Positions 1 to 9,156 of a stretch of 64,000 nt of DNA are shown here, in pieces (positions within the stretch are counted from its first letter, which is position 1; every line of letters starts with the position of its first letter). The stretch lies in assembly GCF_000372725.1 (NCBI RefSeq), contig NW_005201240.1:31683-95682 (forward strand). The letters are read 5' to 3'. The position numbers and the translations under genes are program-made. Below the pieces are notes generated by a model that was given only the letters and a program-made list of their open reading frames with translations, did no database searches and was not told the origin of the DNA. This stretch comes from Emiliania huxleyi CCMP1516. Its lineage: Eukaryota; Haptophyta; Isochrysidales; Noelaerhabdaceae.

Positions 1-484
1 GTAGCCGCTCTGCACCGCTCGCTGCTGGAGCGCGGTTGATCGCGGCACCGACGCCGCGGCGGCGCCATCTCGCGCGGCGAGAGACGGCGCTGCATCGGCG
101 CCAAAACAAACGGGAGGTCGCGGCGCGGACGCGCGGCAGCAAAAACATCGACGTTCGCTTCTGCTTCTCATCACACCCCCATCACACCCCCATCACACCC
201 ATCACTCACACCACAAGTTTCTCCGAGACCTCGCGAGCGGGCAGTTATTCACACCTCGGCAGTGTGGTCTGGGCAGGGCAGGGCAGTGTGGGTTTCACAC
301 CCGGGGCAGGTAGGGGATCGGGGAGGGCAGTGTTGTGCGGCAGTGTGCGGGCAGGGCAGTACGGCAGGCGGCAGGGCAGGGCAGGGCAGGGCACGGCAGT
401 TGGGGTCATAATTGCAGGGCTGAGATTCGGGTTCTCAGGTGCGTGGTGAAAAAAAGGGGGTGATAATACCCTCCCCAACCCCCA
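1..484. repeat. Low-complexity left edge, no gene
   Basis: Positions 163-205 hold a short run of CATCACACCC-type repeats, and about 250-405 is a G-rich minisatellite built of GGCAGGGCAGTG-like units. Open frames here follow the repeats and show no protein family. I see no gene. Confidence 0.6.
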
Positions 485-646
485 CCATGTGGAAGACGGC
501 TAGTGCTAGTCCCCCATCGGGAGGACGACCCCGGCTAGTCGCCGACCACACCCACAAAGAACCCTGCACAAAGATCGCAAGGGCGGGGACCTGTTCCTTT
601 TTACCCACCTCACAGTAGAGAGGTGTGCGTTTTTATTTATTTATTT
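485..646 (+). mobile_element. Dispersed SINE/LINE-tail-like repeat, copy A1
   Basis: This stretch of about 160 bp starts CCATGTGGAAGACGGC and ends in a (TTTA)n run. It is present again, nearly identical, in reverse orientation at 25643-25811. A sharp start and a simple-sequence (TTTA)n tail are typical of SINEs or the 3' ends of non-LTR retrotransposons. No coding capacity is visible. The class is inferred; the repetition is seen directly. Confidence 0.7.
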
Positions 647-804
647 CCCCAACCCCCACACCTAAGCCTACGGCTACGCACGACGACCGACATCGTCTCA
701 TTAGAGTACATTGAACAAGGTGCACAGTCCTAGCTCCACCCCTTATCATCTGATCGGCATCGCCCTCACACCACGGGCAACAGCGCTCTCAACACACCGC
801 TGCG

Positions 805-3800
805 CTAACACTGCGCCCGCCCCGTGTACCAGAGGGACACCACGAGCGACCATATCCACGGCGGGTAGCGCCCCGTCCATCGCGGCTCCCTTTTCTCAAG
901 AAACGCCCTTGGCCCCTCCCTGAAGTCAGGCGTCATGAAGAGCTTCACGAGGGCGCGGTTGGACTCATTGAACGCGTCATCGTCGCTCATCAGCTGCATG
1001 CGGTCCGCGCAGACCTTCGCCTCGCGCACCGCTACGGGCGCGTTCTGCACGATGCGGCCCGCCAGTGCGAGCGCCGCGTCGCGCGAGGACCCGGGCTCCA
1101 CCAGCTCGTTCACGAAGCCCAGCTCCTTGGCGCGGCTTGCCATGATTGGGTCGCCCGTGAGAAGCATCTCCATCGCAACCTGGCGCGGCAGCCTCTGCGG
1201 TAGCCGGAAGAGCCCCCCGGCTCCGGCAACCAGCGACCGCTTCACCTCGGGCAGCCCGAAGACCGCCTTGTGGGAGGCAACGACGAGATCGCAAGCGAGG
1301 ACGATCTCGCACCCGCCAGCCAGAGCCTTCCCGTCCACCGCGGCGATCAGAGGCTTGGTGCGGGGGAACTGGACCATCCCAGCAAAGCCGCCCTTCCAAG
1401 AGAACACCCGCTCCATGGCGTTGATTGCCTTCAGATCCGCGCCCGCGCAAAAGACGTCTGGATGGGATGAGGCCACGACGCCGACCCACATATCCGAGTT
1501 CCGCTCGAACGCGGTGAGCAGCGCCTCAAACCGCGCCGAGACCTTGCCGTTGATTGCATTCCGCGCGGCGGGGCGGTTCAGTGTGAACACAGCCACGTGG
1601 CCCAGCTCCTCGTAGAGCACCACCGGGGGCTCTTCTGCCACCCGGAGCGCGCTGGCGGCGCCTCGCAGGGGCGGCGGACCCACCTCGCCCTCGGCCACCC
1701 GGAGCGCGGCGCCTCGCAGGGGCGGCGGACCCACCTCGCCCTCGGCCACCCGGAGCGCGGCGCCTCGCAGGGGCGGAAGGGCGAAAGCTTCGCCTCCCGC
1801 CACGATGCTGCGATCGACGGTCGACGGGGGCTCGCCCGGCGGCTGGTGCAGCCGCACGCCGGGTGCGGCTCTGACGACGTGCCTTTGCATGTCCAGCCCG
1901 GGCATCAGCGCCGTGAGCTGCAGCCCGTGCGGCGTGAGCTGGAACAGGCCGACGCTGGTCACGTAAAAGACGCTCTTGCCAGCGGCGAGCGCCCTGGCGC
2001 CGCTGAACGTCACCTCGCTCACACGTGGCACGAGCTTCGCCCCCGACTGCTCCGTCATGCTCAGCGAGCCATCGGCACCCACGGTGATGGACGCCCTCTG
2101 TGTGAACGGACAGATGAAGATCACGAGCTTGGCACAGTCGATCAGGTCCATGAAGCCGCCAGGTCCGACGTAGTTCGCCACGTCTCCGCGCTTGTTTGAC
2201 ACGTTGACGTCGCCCGCCTCGTCGAACTCGAGCGCGCCCAGCACCACCGCGTCGAGGCTCCCCTGCATGCGCTCAAAGGCTTGCGCCGTGTTCACCATCT
2301 CCTCTGGGTAGATGGAGGCGCCGAAGAGCAGGCCCGGCGCCGGCACGCCCCCAAAGACGCCGGTCTCGACCACCATGCGGAGCTGCTCCAGGGTGCCGCA
2401 CTCGTCCAGCACCGAAGACACCTCCTCGGGCAGGCCCGTGCCGATGTCCACCAAGGCGCCGGCAGACACGCGCGAAGTGAGCACGTGCGCCGCCAGGCGC
2501 GCCATCGCGCGGTCCATGTCGCTGCGTGTGGGTGTGGCGTTGGCCAGCTTGCACATGAGGCGGGCGAGCTGCAGCCCCTTGGCCTTTGAGACGCCATCCT
2601 CGCCGTGCTGCAGCGTGAGCCACGAGAAGGGCGAGCCGTAAGTAGCGCCGAGCACCTGCTCCGTCTTGGAGTTGACGACGATAGCGTCGACGTGCTCGGC
2701 CTTGATCCAGACCTCCATGCCGCGCGCCGCGTCGTCGTCCACGACAGCGCCGACCTGCGCCAGCACCACGCCGCCGCCTCGCTTGGCGGCAGTCGCCATG
2801 TCGAACGTCTCGTTGAGGACCGTCGCACCGTGCGAGTAGAGGTTGCCCTTGCGGTCGGCCAGCGGCGCATTGATGATTGCGGCGTCGATGCGGTCGACGC
2901 CAAGCGAGAACTCGAGGTGTCCCGAGTCGGCATCGGGGACCACGAGGTGCGGCGCGCCCGGCGTGAGCGGAGAGCCTCGGCCGCAGCGCGGGTCGACAAA
3001 GGTGCCAACACCCACGGTGGAGACGAGCTGGGGCGCCTGCCCGCCGGCGAGGCGCGCGAGCAGCCTCGCGATGATGCCGAGCGGCAGGATCTGGACCTCG
3101 AGGTTTGAGTCGGCGGGCGCTGCCAGCTGCAGAAATCTGGGCAGCGTGAGAGTGTGCGACACAACGAGGCGCGTCACAAGCCCAGGAAGGGCGAGCTCCT
3201 CCAAGGATCCCCGCAAAATGCCTTTCCCCTTGGTGCCATTGCCGCCCGGCCCGACAACAGTCAACCCACGTGGTGAGGAGGTGGCGAGGTGGCGCCGCCG
3301 CAGCGCCCCCATCAGCAGGCTGGGCGCGACGTTGGCCGCCACTCCCGAAAAGGCAACTACTGTCTCATCACTGATGAGCGCGGCCGCGGCTTCGGCGCTC
3401 ATGAAGCGCGCGTTGGCTGCGGCAAGCTCTGCGTCAAATGCCGCGTGGTCCACCCTGAAGGCGCTCCACCCTGCACGGGTCCACACCGAACGGAGGAGGC
3501 GGAAGGCGAGGGTCACCTTATCGACCAGCGTCAGCACGTCGGCATCAACCTTCTGCTTGCTCCAACCCCCGACGATCGAGGCGACGATCGAGAGCACCAG
3601 GGTTAGCGCAGCGAGCCCGCCGACACAAACTGAGGACTCGTATGCAGCACCGCCGCCAACTGAGAACTCGTGTTCACGTAGAGCCACGCTGAGGATCACA
3701 AGCACAAGAGGAGCCACAATTTGGATGGCCATCCCGCTCACCGACAAGCCAAAGGAGCAATCAAGGATAGCTTCAAGGATTTGTGGGGTGCGCATTGCTC

Positions 3801-3819
3801 GCCAACTTATGCTCGCCAA
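805..3819 (-). CDS. CoA-transferase / enoyl-CoA hydratase fusion protein
   Basis: The frame is open for 1004 codons. Residues about 140-640 are a class I (family 1) acyl-CoA:carboxylate CoA-transferase: the domain opens MSAEAAAALISDETV, and ETGVFGG near its end carries the catalytic Glu. Residues about 745-985 are a crotonase (enoyl-CoA hydratase/isomerase) with FCAGADLKAI and GKALAGGCEIVLACD, the oxyanion-hole segments. A low-complexity linker made of an in-frame tandem repeat joins them. Together the halves could move CoA onto a fatty acid and hydrate or isomerise an enoyl-CoA, probably in a mitochondrion or peroxisome. The first 139 residues hold two hydrophobic segments and do not belong to the family; the real start may be Met140, or an intron may lie there. 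The last 20 residues after EPRWTGR also look foreign and may be read-through into an intron. Confidence 0.85.
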   Translation of the reverse strand: MASISWRAMRTPQILEAILDCSFGLSVSGMAIQIVAPLVLVILSVALREHEFSVGGGAAYESSVCVGGLAALTLVLSIVASIVGGWSKQKVDADVLTLVDKVTLAFRLLRSVWTRAGWSAFRVDHAAFDAELAAANARFMSAEAAAALISDETVVAFSGVAANVAPSLLMGALRRRHLATSSPRGLTVVGPGGNGTKGKGILRGSLEELALPGLVTRLVVSHTLTLPRFLQLAAPADSNLEVQILPLGIIARLLARLAGGQAPQLVSTVGVGTFVDPRCGRGSPLTPGAPHLVVPDADSGHLEFSLGVDRIDAAIINAPLADRKGNLYSHGATVLNETFDMATAAKRGGGVVLAQVGAVVDDDAARGMEVWIKAEHVDAIVVNSKTEQVLGATYGSPFSWLTLQHGEDGVSKAKGLQLARLMCKLANATPTRSDMDRAMARLAAHVLTSRVSAGALVDIGTGLPEEVSSVLDECGTLEQLRMVVETGVFGGVPAPGLLFGASIYPEEMVNTAQAFERMQGSLDAVVLGALEFDEAGDVNVSNKRGDVANYVGPGGFMDLIDCAKLVIFICPFTQRASITVGADGSLSMTEQSGAKLVPRVSEVTFSGARALAAGKSVFYVTSVGLFQLTPHGLQLTALMPGLDMQRHVVRAAPGVRLHQPPGEPPSTVDRSIVAGGEAFALPPLRGAALRVAEGEVGPPPLRGAALRVAEGEVGPPPLRGAASALRVAEEPPVVLYEELGHVAVFTLNRPAARNAINGKVSARFEALLTAFERNSDMWVGVVASSHPDVFCAGADLKAINAMERVFSWKGGFAGMVQFPRTKPLIAAVDGKALAGGCEIVLACDLVVASHKAVFGLPEVKRSLVAGAGGLFRLPQRLPRQVAMEMLLTGDPIMASRAKELGFVNELVEPGSSRDAALALAGRIVQNAPVAVREAKVCADRMQLMSDDDAFNESNRALVKLFMTPDFREGPRAFLEKREPRWTGRYPPWIWSLVVSLWYTGRAQC
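1637..1776 (-). repeat. In-frame 51-bp tandem repeat in fusion linker
   Basis: Three copies of a 51-bp unit start at 1637, 1694 and 1745; the first carries 6 extra bases. Each encodes a 17-residue unit around PPLRGAALRVAEGEVG in the linker between the CoA-transferase and crotonase domains. Because the unit is a multiple of three, copy number can change without breaking the frame. Confidence 0.85.
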
Positions 3820-4211
3820 AACCTTTCCGAGAATTTCTTTCGGTACGATTTCTTCTGCGATGAATACATGTTAGAATTCTTTTCCCTGTGTCGCTGTGCC
3901 CAGCAGTGCGCGCCCCAGTGTAAGAAAACGAAAAGCTCAAGGCACGCACAATCAATTCTTTTTCCTCGTAGGAGAACAAACCATTCGTAGGAGACGAGTC
4001 TCTTAGGCGGCCCCCGTGGCGTACCTGAGTTCTCGTACAGCGATGGGCTAAGGATGTCGAGCGCGCCTTCGCACAAGAAAGCGAAACCGCGTCTGACCAG
4101 TGACCCTGGACACCAGACGCTATGGGTGGGACGCAAGCGCTGTTGAGACGGGCTGCGCGCGACCTTGCAGGCGCGCGACCTTGCTTGCAATCCTGCTCAG
4201 CTGAGACAGGA
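3820..4211. promoter_or_regulatory. Gap between RAP gene end and CoA-transferase gene start
   Basis: This gap of about 390 bp holds the 3' end of the upstream RAP gene and should contain the promoter of the CoA-transferase gene, since both lie on the minus strand. I see no TATA-like box, RNA gene or repeat that I can defend. Confidence 0.3.
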
Positions 4212-6200
4212 CTACAGTGGGGCGACCGCCCTCTCCAGGTAGGTTTGCCGATCATTGGCCGTCGTGAAGCGGCCCCACTCGTAGAATGGAACGCTGATCA
4301 CCCGCCAGCCAGCCGCCGCGAGGAGGCGACGCTTGAGCAGCGTCGGCCCGTTGGGTTTGCGCACGCCCCATCCGTCGGGCAGCAGGAAGTGAGAGGGGCC
4401 GTCCACCTCGATCGCGATGCGTGACGAGGGCAGCGCCAGGTCGAGCGAGTAGCTGGTGCGCGGCTCGACATACTCCTCCTCGAAGCCTGGGCCCCGCACG
4501 GCGGCGAGGGCATCCGCGACGGAGCGCTGCAAGCCTGATGGCCGCGCTATGGTCGCCACCATAGCGTCGCAGCAAAGCTGGCGCTGGGGGTCGGGGAGGA
4601 GATGCTGCTGGCCGTCTGCCCCGCATTCCAGGGAGAGCCAGAGCTGCCATTGGTGCAGCTGACAGCGGTGCGCTGTGCTCCACATCGGATCCTGCGCGAG
4701 CGAGCCGCTGATCATGCCCGAGCAGTCGGCAAGCAGCGCCTGGTGATACAAGCCCGCCGTCGCATACGCCCACACCGTGTTGGCCAGGTCCTGGGGGTTG
4801 AAGCCGGCCAGCCCGCCCCGCACCGCCGCCTCCGCCACCGCCGCGTACAGCGCGTCTGCAGCCACGCCCGCCTTCGCATACGCCCACACCGTGTTGGCCA
4901 AGGCCTGGGGGTTGAAGCCAGCCAGCCCGCCGCGCACAGCCGCCTCCGCCACCGCCGCGTACAGCGCGTCTGCAGCCACGCCCGCCGTCGCATACGCCCA
5001 CACCGTGTTGGCCAGCTCCTGCGGCTTGAAGCCAGCCAGCCCGCCGCGCACAGCCGCCTCTGCCACCGCCGCAAATAACGCTTCCGCCGCCACGCCCGCC
5101 TTCGCATACGCCCACACCGTGTTGGCCAGGTCCTGGGGGTTGAAGCCGGCCAACCCACCGCTCACCGCCACCTCCGCCACCACCGCGTACAGCGCGTCCG
5201 CAGCCATGCCAGCCTTCGCATACGCCCACACCGTGTTGGCCAGATTCTGAGGCGTAAAGCCGGCCAGCCCGCACCGCACCGCCGCCTCCGCCACCGCCGC
5301 GAACAGCGCGTCTGCAGCCACGCCCGCCGTCGCATACGCCCACACCGTGTTGGCCAAGGCCTGAGGGTTGAAGCCAGCCAGCCCGCCGCGCACCACCGCC
5401 TCCGCCACCGCAGCAAATAACGCTTCCGCCGCCACGCCCGCCGTCGCATACGCCCACACCGTGTTGGCCAGGTTCTGAGGATTGAAGCCAGCCAGCCCGC
5501 CGCGCACCACCGCCTTCGCCACCGCCGCAAATAATGCTTCCGCCGCCACGCCTGCCGTCGCATACGCCCACACCGTGTTGGCCAGGTTCTGAGGATTGAA
5601 GCCAGCCAGCCCGCCGCGCACAGCCGCCTCCGCCACCGCCGCAAATAATGCTTCCGCCGCCACGCCCGCCGTCGCATACGCCCACACCGTGTTGGCCAGG
5701 GCCTGGGGGTTAAAGCCAGGCATCCCTCTGCCCAAGGCCGCCTCCGCCACCGCCTCGTACAGCAAGCGCACGACACTCACTGGCAGCCGGCATTTCGCCA
5801 CTCCATGAGCGACGTTAGCCAGGTTGCGTGCTTCGCATGACTGGACGAGGTCGAGCGTGCGCTGCACCAGCCGCTCAAGCTGCTCCTCGTGCCGCCGCTC
5901 GATGCGCTGCTTGCCCAGTTTGTTCCACAGGTTTGCAGCGTGGATGTGGTTCAAGCTCGCGCTGTGCCCAGTAAAGAGCGCGAGCAGCTGGTCGGTGCCG
6001 CTGGCATGCGAGATGCGGCCGTTGAGCTGTTTAGCATTGAGCTGTTCACCGGCAGCAGAGCTCTGCCGCTCGTCGCGTCTTCGCTCATTGAGGATCGGCG
6101 GTGCCATCTGGCGATTGCTTTTCCGAGGCTGCCCCAGATAGTCGCGCCTGAGATCGCGTCCGTACCCGCGTTGCGGCTCGCATCGATTGAACATGAGCAA
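4212..6200 (-). CDS. RAP-domain protein with LANTVWAYA repeats
   Basis: This is a 662-residue single-exon protein. A C-terminal RAP domain (about residues 570-645) is recognised by IAIEVDGPSHF, the GPTLLKRRLL segment and VISVPFYEW. Before it lie nine near-identical 37-residue units with the core GFNPQxLANTVWAYA, preceded by one degenerate unit (LANVAHGVAKC). Proteins of this type (RAP, OPR or FASTK-like helical repeats) bind organellar RNA and act in processing, stability or translation of chloroplast or mitochondrial transcripts. The N-terminus (MLMFNRCEPQRGYGRDLRRD) is basic and could be a transit peptide, but no clear cleavage site is visible. The repeats differ mostly at the residue after PQ and at a few helix positions, as expected of a modular RNA reader. 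The target RNA cannot be read from the sequence. Confidence 0.9.
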   Translation of the reverse strand: MLMFNRCEPQRGYGRDLRRDYLGQPRKSNRQMAPPILNERRRDERQSSAAGEQLNAKQLNGRISHASGTDQLLALFTGHSASLNHIHAANLWNKLGKQRIERRHEEQLERLVQRTLDLVQSCEARNLANVAHGVAKCRLPVSVVRLLYEAVAEAALGRGMPGFNPQALANTVWAYATAGVAAEALFAAVAEAAVRGGLAGFNPQNLANTVWAYATAGVAAEALFAAVAKAVVRGGLAGFNPQNLANTVWAYATAGVAAEALFAAVAEAVVRGGLAGFNPQALANTVWAYATAGVAADALFAAVAEAAVRCGLAGFTPQNLANTVWAYAKAGMAADALYAVVAEVAVSGGLAGFNPQDLANTVWAYAKAGVAAEALFAAVAEAAVRGGLAGFKPQELANTVWAYATAGVAADALYAAVAEAAVRGGLAGFNPQALANTVWAYAKAGVAADALYAAVAEAAVRGGLAGFNPQDLANTVWAYATAGLYHQALLADCSGMISGSLAQDPMWSTAHRCQLHQWQLWLSLECGADGQQHLLPDPQRQLCCDAMVATIARPSGLQRSVADALAAVRGPGFEEEYVEPRTSYSLDLALPSSRIAIEVDGPSHFLLPDGWGVRKPNGPTLLKRRLLAAAGWRVISVPFYEWGRFTTANDRQTYLERAVAPL
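4745..5745 (-). repeat. Nine 111-bp coding tandem repeats
   Basis: Nine copies of a 111-bp unit encode the 37-residue helical repeat of the RAP protein. Neighbouring copies are very alike even at silent sites, with long shared DNA blocks such as CATACGCCCACACCGTGTTG, which points to recent unequal exchange or gene conversion. Confidence 0.9.
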
Positions 6201-6669
6201 CTTGTGTTACGCCGCCATTCTTTTTCAGTGTACGTACGTACTTTTAGCTTACTGGGAGAAAAGAGAGAGGGGGTTGTGTTCTCTAGGCCCCTAAGGGCCC
6301 TACGCGCGGCGTGAGAGCTCGGAAGCGAGCTTTGCTCTCTCTCTCAGTGTATGTAGCTCTTACGTACATTCCCGTAGGAGGACTCTGCTGACAGGGTTTG
6401 CGATGAGGAGCGACCCGAAGGGTTTCTCGGAGGTTAGTGCACCACTAACCGCCGAAGCGCAAGCGCTGGGAGCAAGAACACTGCGACGTATCGGGCTCAT
6501 ACTAGCACCCCCTCGAGCCGACGTTCTGGCTCAGCGAGGCTGCTGCGGAGCACTCGCGGACCGGTTCTTCTGGTCCAGGGAGGCCGCTGCGGGGCACCCG
6601 GCGGCTCGGGTCACTTCTCATCGCAAACTCGGTCGACCCGCAACGACTGTTGCCCCAGGGTCTTCGTGG
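6201..6669. repeat. Divergent promoter zone carrying dispersed repeat B1
   Basis: The stretch lies between the RAP gene (-) and the bestrophin gene (+). Positions 6334-6467 match 50271-50418 in reverse complement, including TGACAGGGTTTGCGATGAGG and the later CCGCCGAAGCGCAAGCGCT. Inside it, 6395-6418 recurs inverted at 6606-6632, so the DNA could fold back. A CT run lies near 6336-6345. The open frame across this region joins the bestrophin frame but has no bestrophin-like sequence, so I place the start codon at 6670. Confidence 0.6.
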
Positions 6670-8576
6670 ATGGCCACCATCGCCCTCGCCCTGCTCTCTG
6701 CCGAGGCGTCGGCGCTCGTCTCCACGTCGCACAACGGTAGGTTTGCGCCGGCGCTCGGGCTGCGCCGCGCCGGCCCGCTCTTGAGCAGCACGGCCGCGGC
6801 GCTGGAGCTGCAGCGCAGCGCCGAGTCCACCGCCGACGCAATCCAGCGCAAGCTGGCGAGGATACGCGAGCTCCGCCCGACGGAGCAATCGCCCGAGGTG
6901 CAGCAGAAGCTGTGGGAGTCGGCTGGGCTGCTGCCGATGTACAAGGTGTCTGGCTCGGTGACCGGGGAGCCGTCCTTCACGCAGCTCTTCTCGCACGAGA
7001 CGTGGAGCGCGTACACGGGCAAGTCGCCGTTCCGCCGCTGGCTGCGCACCGGCGTCACGTGGCGCCACTCGACCGTCCTCGCCTCGGTGTGGCCGATCTG
7101 CCTCTCGCTCTCGCTCTGGTCCTTCTGCGTCGCCTCGCTGCCCGCGAGGTTTCTGCCACGCACGTCGCCCCTGCCGCTGACGGCGATGGGCTCTGCGATC
7201 GGGCTCCTCCTCGTCTTCCGCGTCAACAACCTGTACGGCAGGGTGGCCGAGGCGCGGCTGCTGTGGGGGAGGGCCGTCTTCCTCTGCCGGCAGGCGGCCG
7301 AGACGCCTCCGAGACACTTCTCAGACACTCCCCAGACTCTTCCCTGCCGCTCATCGTCCCAGGCGGCCCGGCCCTGTCAATGGGTGATGAAGTAACCTCC
7401 GAGAGTGGGGCCAACAGGCGGCCCAGACAGTCGCGACGGCTCTCCTCTTCGACCGCAGCCTGCCGGCGGAGCGAGCGCCCGCCTCGCACGCAGCCGCGTC
7501 TAAGGTGTGCCGCTACCTCGCCGCCTTCCCCTGGGAGCTGAACGCCAAGCTGACGGGCAAGGGCGACGGCGTCGGGAAGACGCGCGGCTTGCGGCCCGGC
7601 GAGGACACCGACATCCTGCGCGTGCTCCTGCCTGCCGAGGAGGTGGACTTCATCGGCCAGGCGCGCTCGCGGCCGCTGCTGCTGCTCGGCGCGATGCGGA
7701 GGCAGCTGCACGCGCAGCTCCGCGTCGGCGCCGCCATCGCCCTCGAGGCGCGCCGCAGGGCTGCCCCACGCCCACGACACGCCCACGCCCCCCTGCGCCC
7801 TCAGGCACGCTCCACCCGATGGTCTACCGCAAGCTCGAGGAGGCGACACCGCCCGGCCCCTCCCGCGCACCTCGCCACCCTGCTCCGCCCTCCCCTCCCG
7901 CGCACCTCTCACCCTGCTCCGCCCTCCCCTCGCCGCCGCAGGACCTCAAGGAGCTCGACCTCGTCGTGGGCGGCTGCGAGCGCGTCTTCTCGTCGCCCGT
8001 GCCGCCGACGATGTCTCGCCACCGTCCTCCGCTGCACTGCCTCTACGCACGCCGCCCACGACCCTTCCGGCACCCTTCCTGCAGGTCGCGGCATGTGATC
8101 CGCTGCATGCTGCTCTGGCTGCTCGGGCTGCCCGCCGTGCTGGCGGGCAGCATGTCGCCGGCGCACATCTCGCTCTGGGTCTTCCTGGTGAGCTACATCT
8201 TCGTTGGCATCGAGGAGGTGGGGGTGCAGGTCGAGCACCGAGCTGATGCGTCGCCCGAGAGGAGTCGAGATCAGCCGAGATCAGCCGAGATCAGCCGAGA
8301 TCAGCCGAGATCAGCCGAGATCACACGAGATCAGTCGAGAGCAGCCGAGATCAGCCGAGGTGTGGCGTGCAGGTCGAGCAGCCCTTCGAGATCACGCCGA
8401 TGACGCGGCTGTGCAACGTCAGCACGCCCCTGAGGAGGAGGAGGGCAGCGTGGCGGCGGGTTGCCTTCAGCGCGACGAGGACTGCTCTCTAGGTCATCAT
8501 GCTCAACCTCGAAGAGGCCCTCGCGATGCCGCCGCCCGCCGAGGCAAGCGAGCAGGGGGGCGGCGCAGATGAATGA
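6670..8576 (+). CDS. Bestrophin-family anion channel, probably plastid
   Basis: A seven-exon model keeps frame throughout: 6670-7293, 7418-7754, 7805-7842, 7942-8012, 8085-8229, 8373-8417, 8493-8576, giving 447 residues; the second junction is the least certain. The leader MATIALALLSAEASALVSTS looks like a signal peptide and could be the first part of a bipartite plastid leader. The core has the family features: a first membrane pair around HSTVLASVWPICLSLSLWSF, FRVNNLYGRVAEARLLWG, the GGCERVFSSPVPP motif, SRHVIRCMLLWLLGLPAVL, and IEEVGVQVEQPFEITP. Algal and plant bestrophin-like proteins of the thylakoid conduct chloride or bicarbonate and affect photosynthesis or carbon concentration; that role here is inference. 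Introns 1, 3 and possibly 2 start with GC; the others start with GT. The ATG at 6670 was chosen over an upstream in-frame ATG because the latter lies in a dispersed repeat. Confidence 0.87.
7291..7423 (+). repeat. Bestrophin intron 1 bounded by 9-bp direct repeat
   Basis: The intron 7294-7417 (124 bp, GC...AG) is bounded by CAGGCGGCC at 7291-7299 and 7415-7423; allowing one mismatch the match extends to CAGGCGGCC(G/C)AGAC. Joining AG|GC at both copies restores ...CRQAAQTVATALLF. Confidence 0.8.
8224..8380 (+). repeat. Bestrophin intron with 14-bp direct repeat and 10-bp satellite
   Basis: GTGCAGGTCGAGCA occurs at 8224-8237 and again at 8367-8380. The intron 8230-8372 (143 bp, GT...AG) between the two AG|GT points is mainly a tandem array of the 10-mer GAGATCAGCC (about 8266-8357). 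Splicing gives EEVGVQVEQPFE without loss. Confidence 0.88.
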
Positions 8577-9156
8577 CACAGCTCACAGGCGGGGTCGCCT
8601 TGCTGCTTGGGTGCGCGCGCCTCGTGTCTGACCAGCAACAGGACAAGAGTCAAGGGAGCGCTGAGCGCTCTCTGGGCGCGTGCTGCGCGCGCGCGGTCAT
8701 CGCCCCCTCCCCATCAGTATGGTATCCATTATCTATTTCATTTCGGTCCCATGTCGTTCTGCTTCTGGCATCTTTCATTACTTGCATCATTTTGCATATA
8801 TCACATCGTGTCGTAGCCGAGCGCATGCCCATGCGTGTGCAGCTCCGTGCACATCTCGTGCATGGGCAGAGTATATCAGTCATGCGGGGATGTGTGTCGC
8901 GAAACGCGGCAGAGTACGTCAGTACGAGCAGTCATCAGACTCACAATTCAGAGACAGATGACAGACACACCCGGCCTCAGTGCATTGCGTTGAACTGCAA
9001 TACGATTCGAAAGAGTGTCACAATCAGTGTGTGCGCCAGCGCCTCCCCTGCCACCTCTCGCGCCCGTTCTTCCGAATGCGCCCCCATAATTACGCGCCGT
9101 CGCGGTTGTCAGTGCGCGTTCCGGCCGGGCACACTCCCGCCTCCGACCACTGGCCC
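8577..9156. other. Convergent 3' gap, no gene seen
   Basis: This lies between the 3' ends of the bestrophin gene (+) and the GT31-like gene (-). It has a lower GC content than its surroundings. No protein family, tRNA or repeat is recognised; it probably holds two 3' UTRs. Confidence 0.4.

Noticed and set aside
6403-6669. Upstream in-frame ATG extending the bestrophin by 89 codons
   Set aside because: This part lies in dispersed repeat B and reads like no bestrophin; ATG 6670 gives a signal-like leader.
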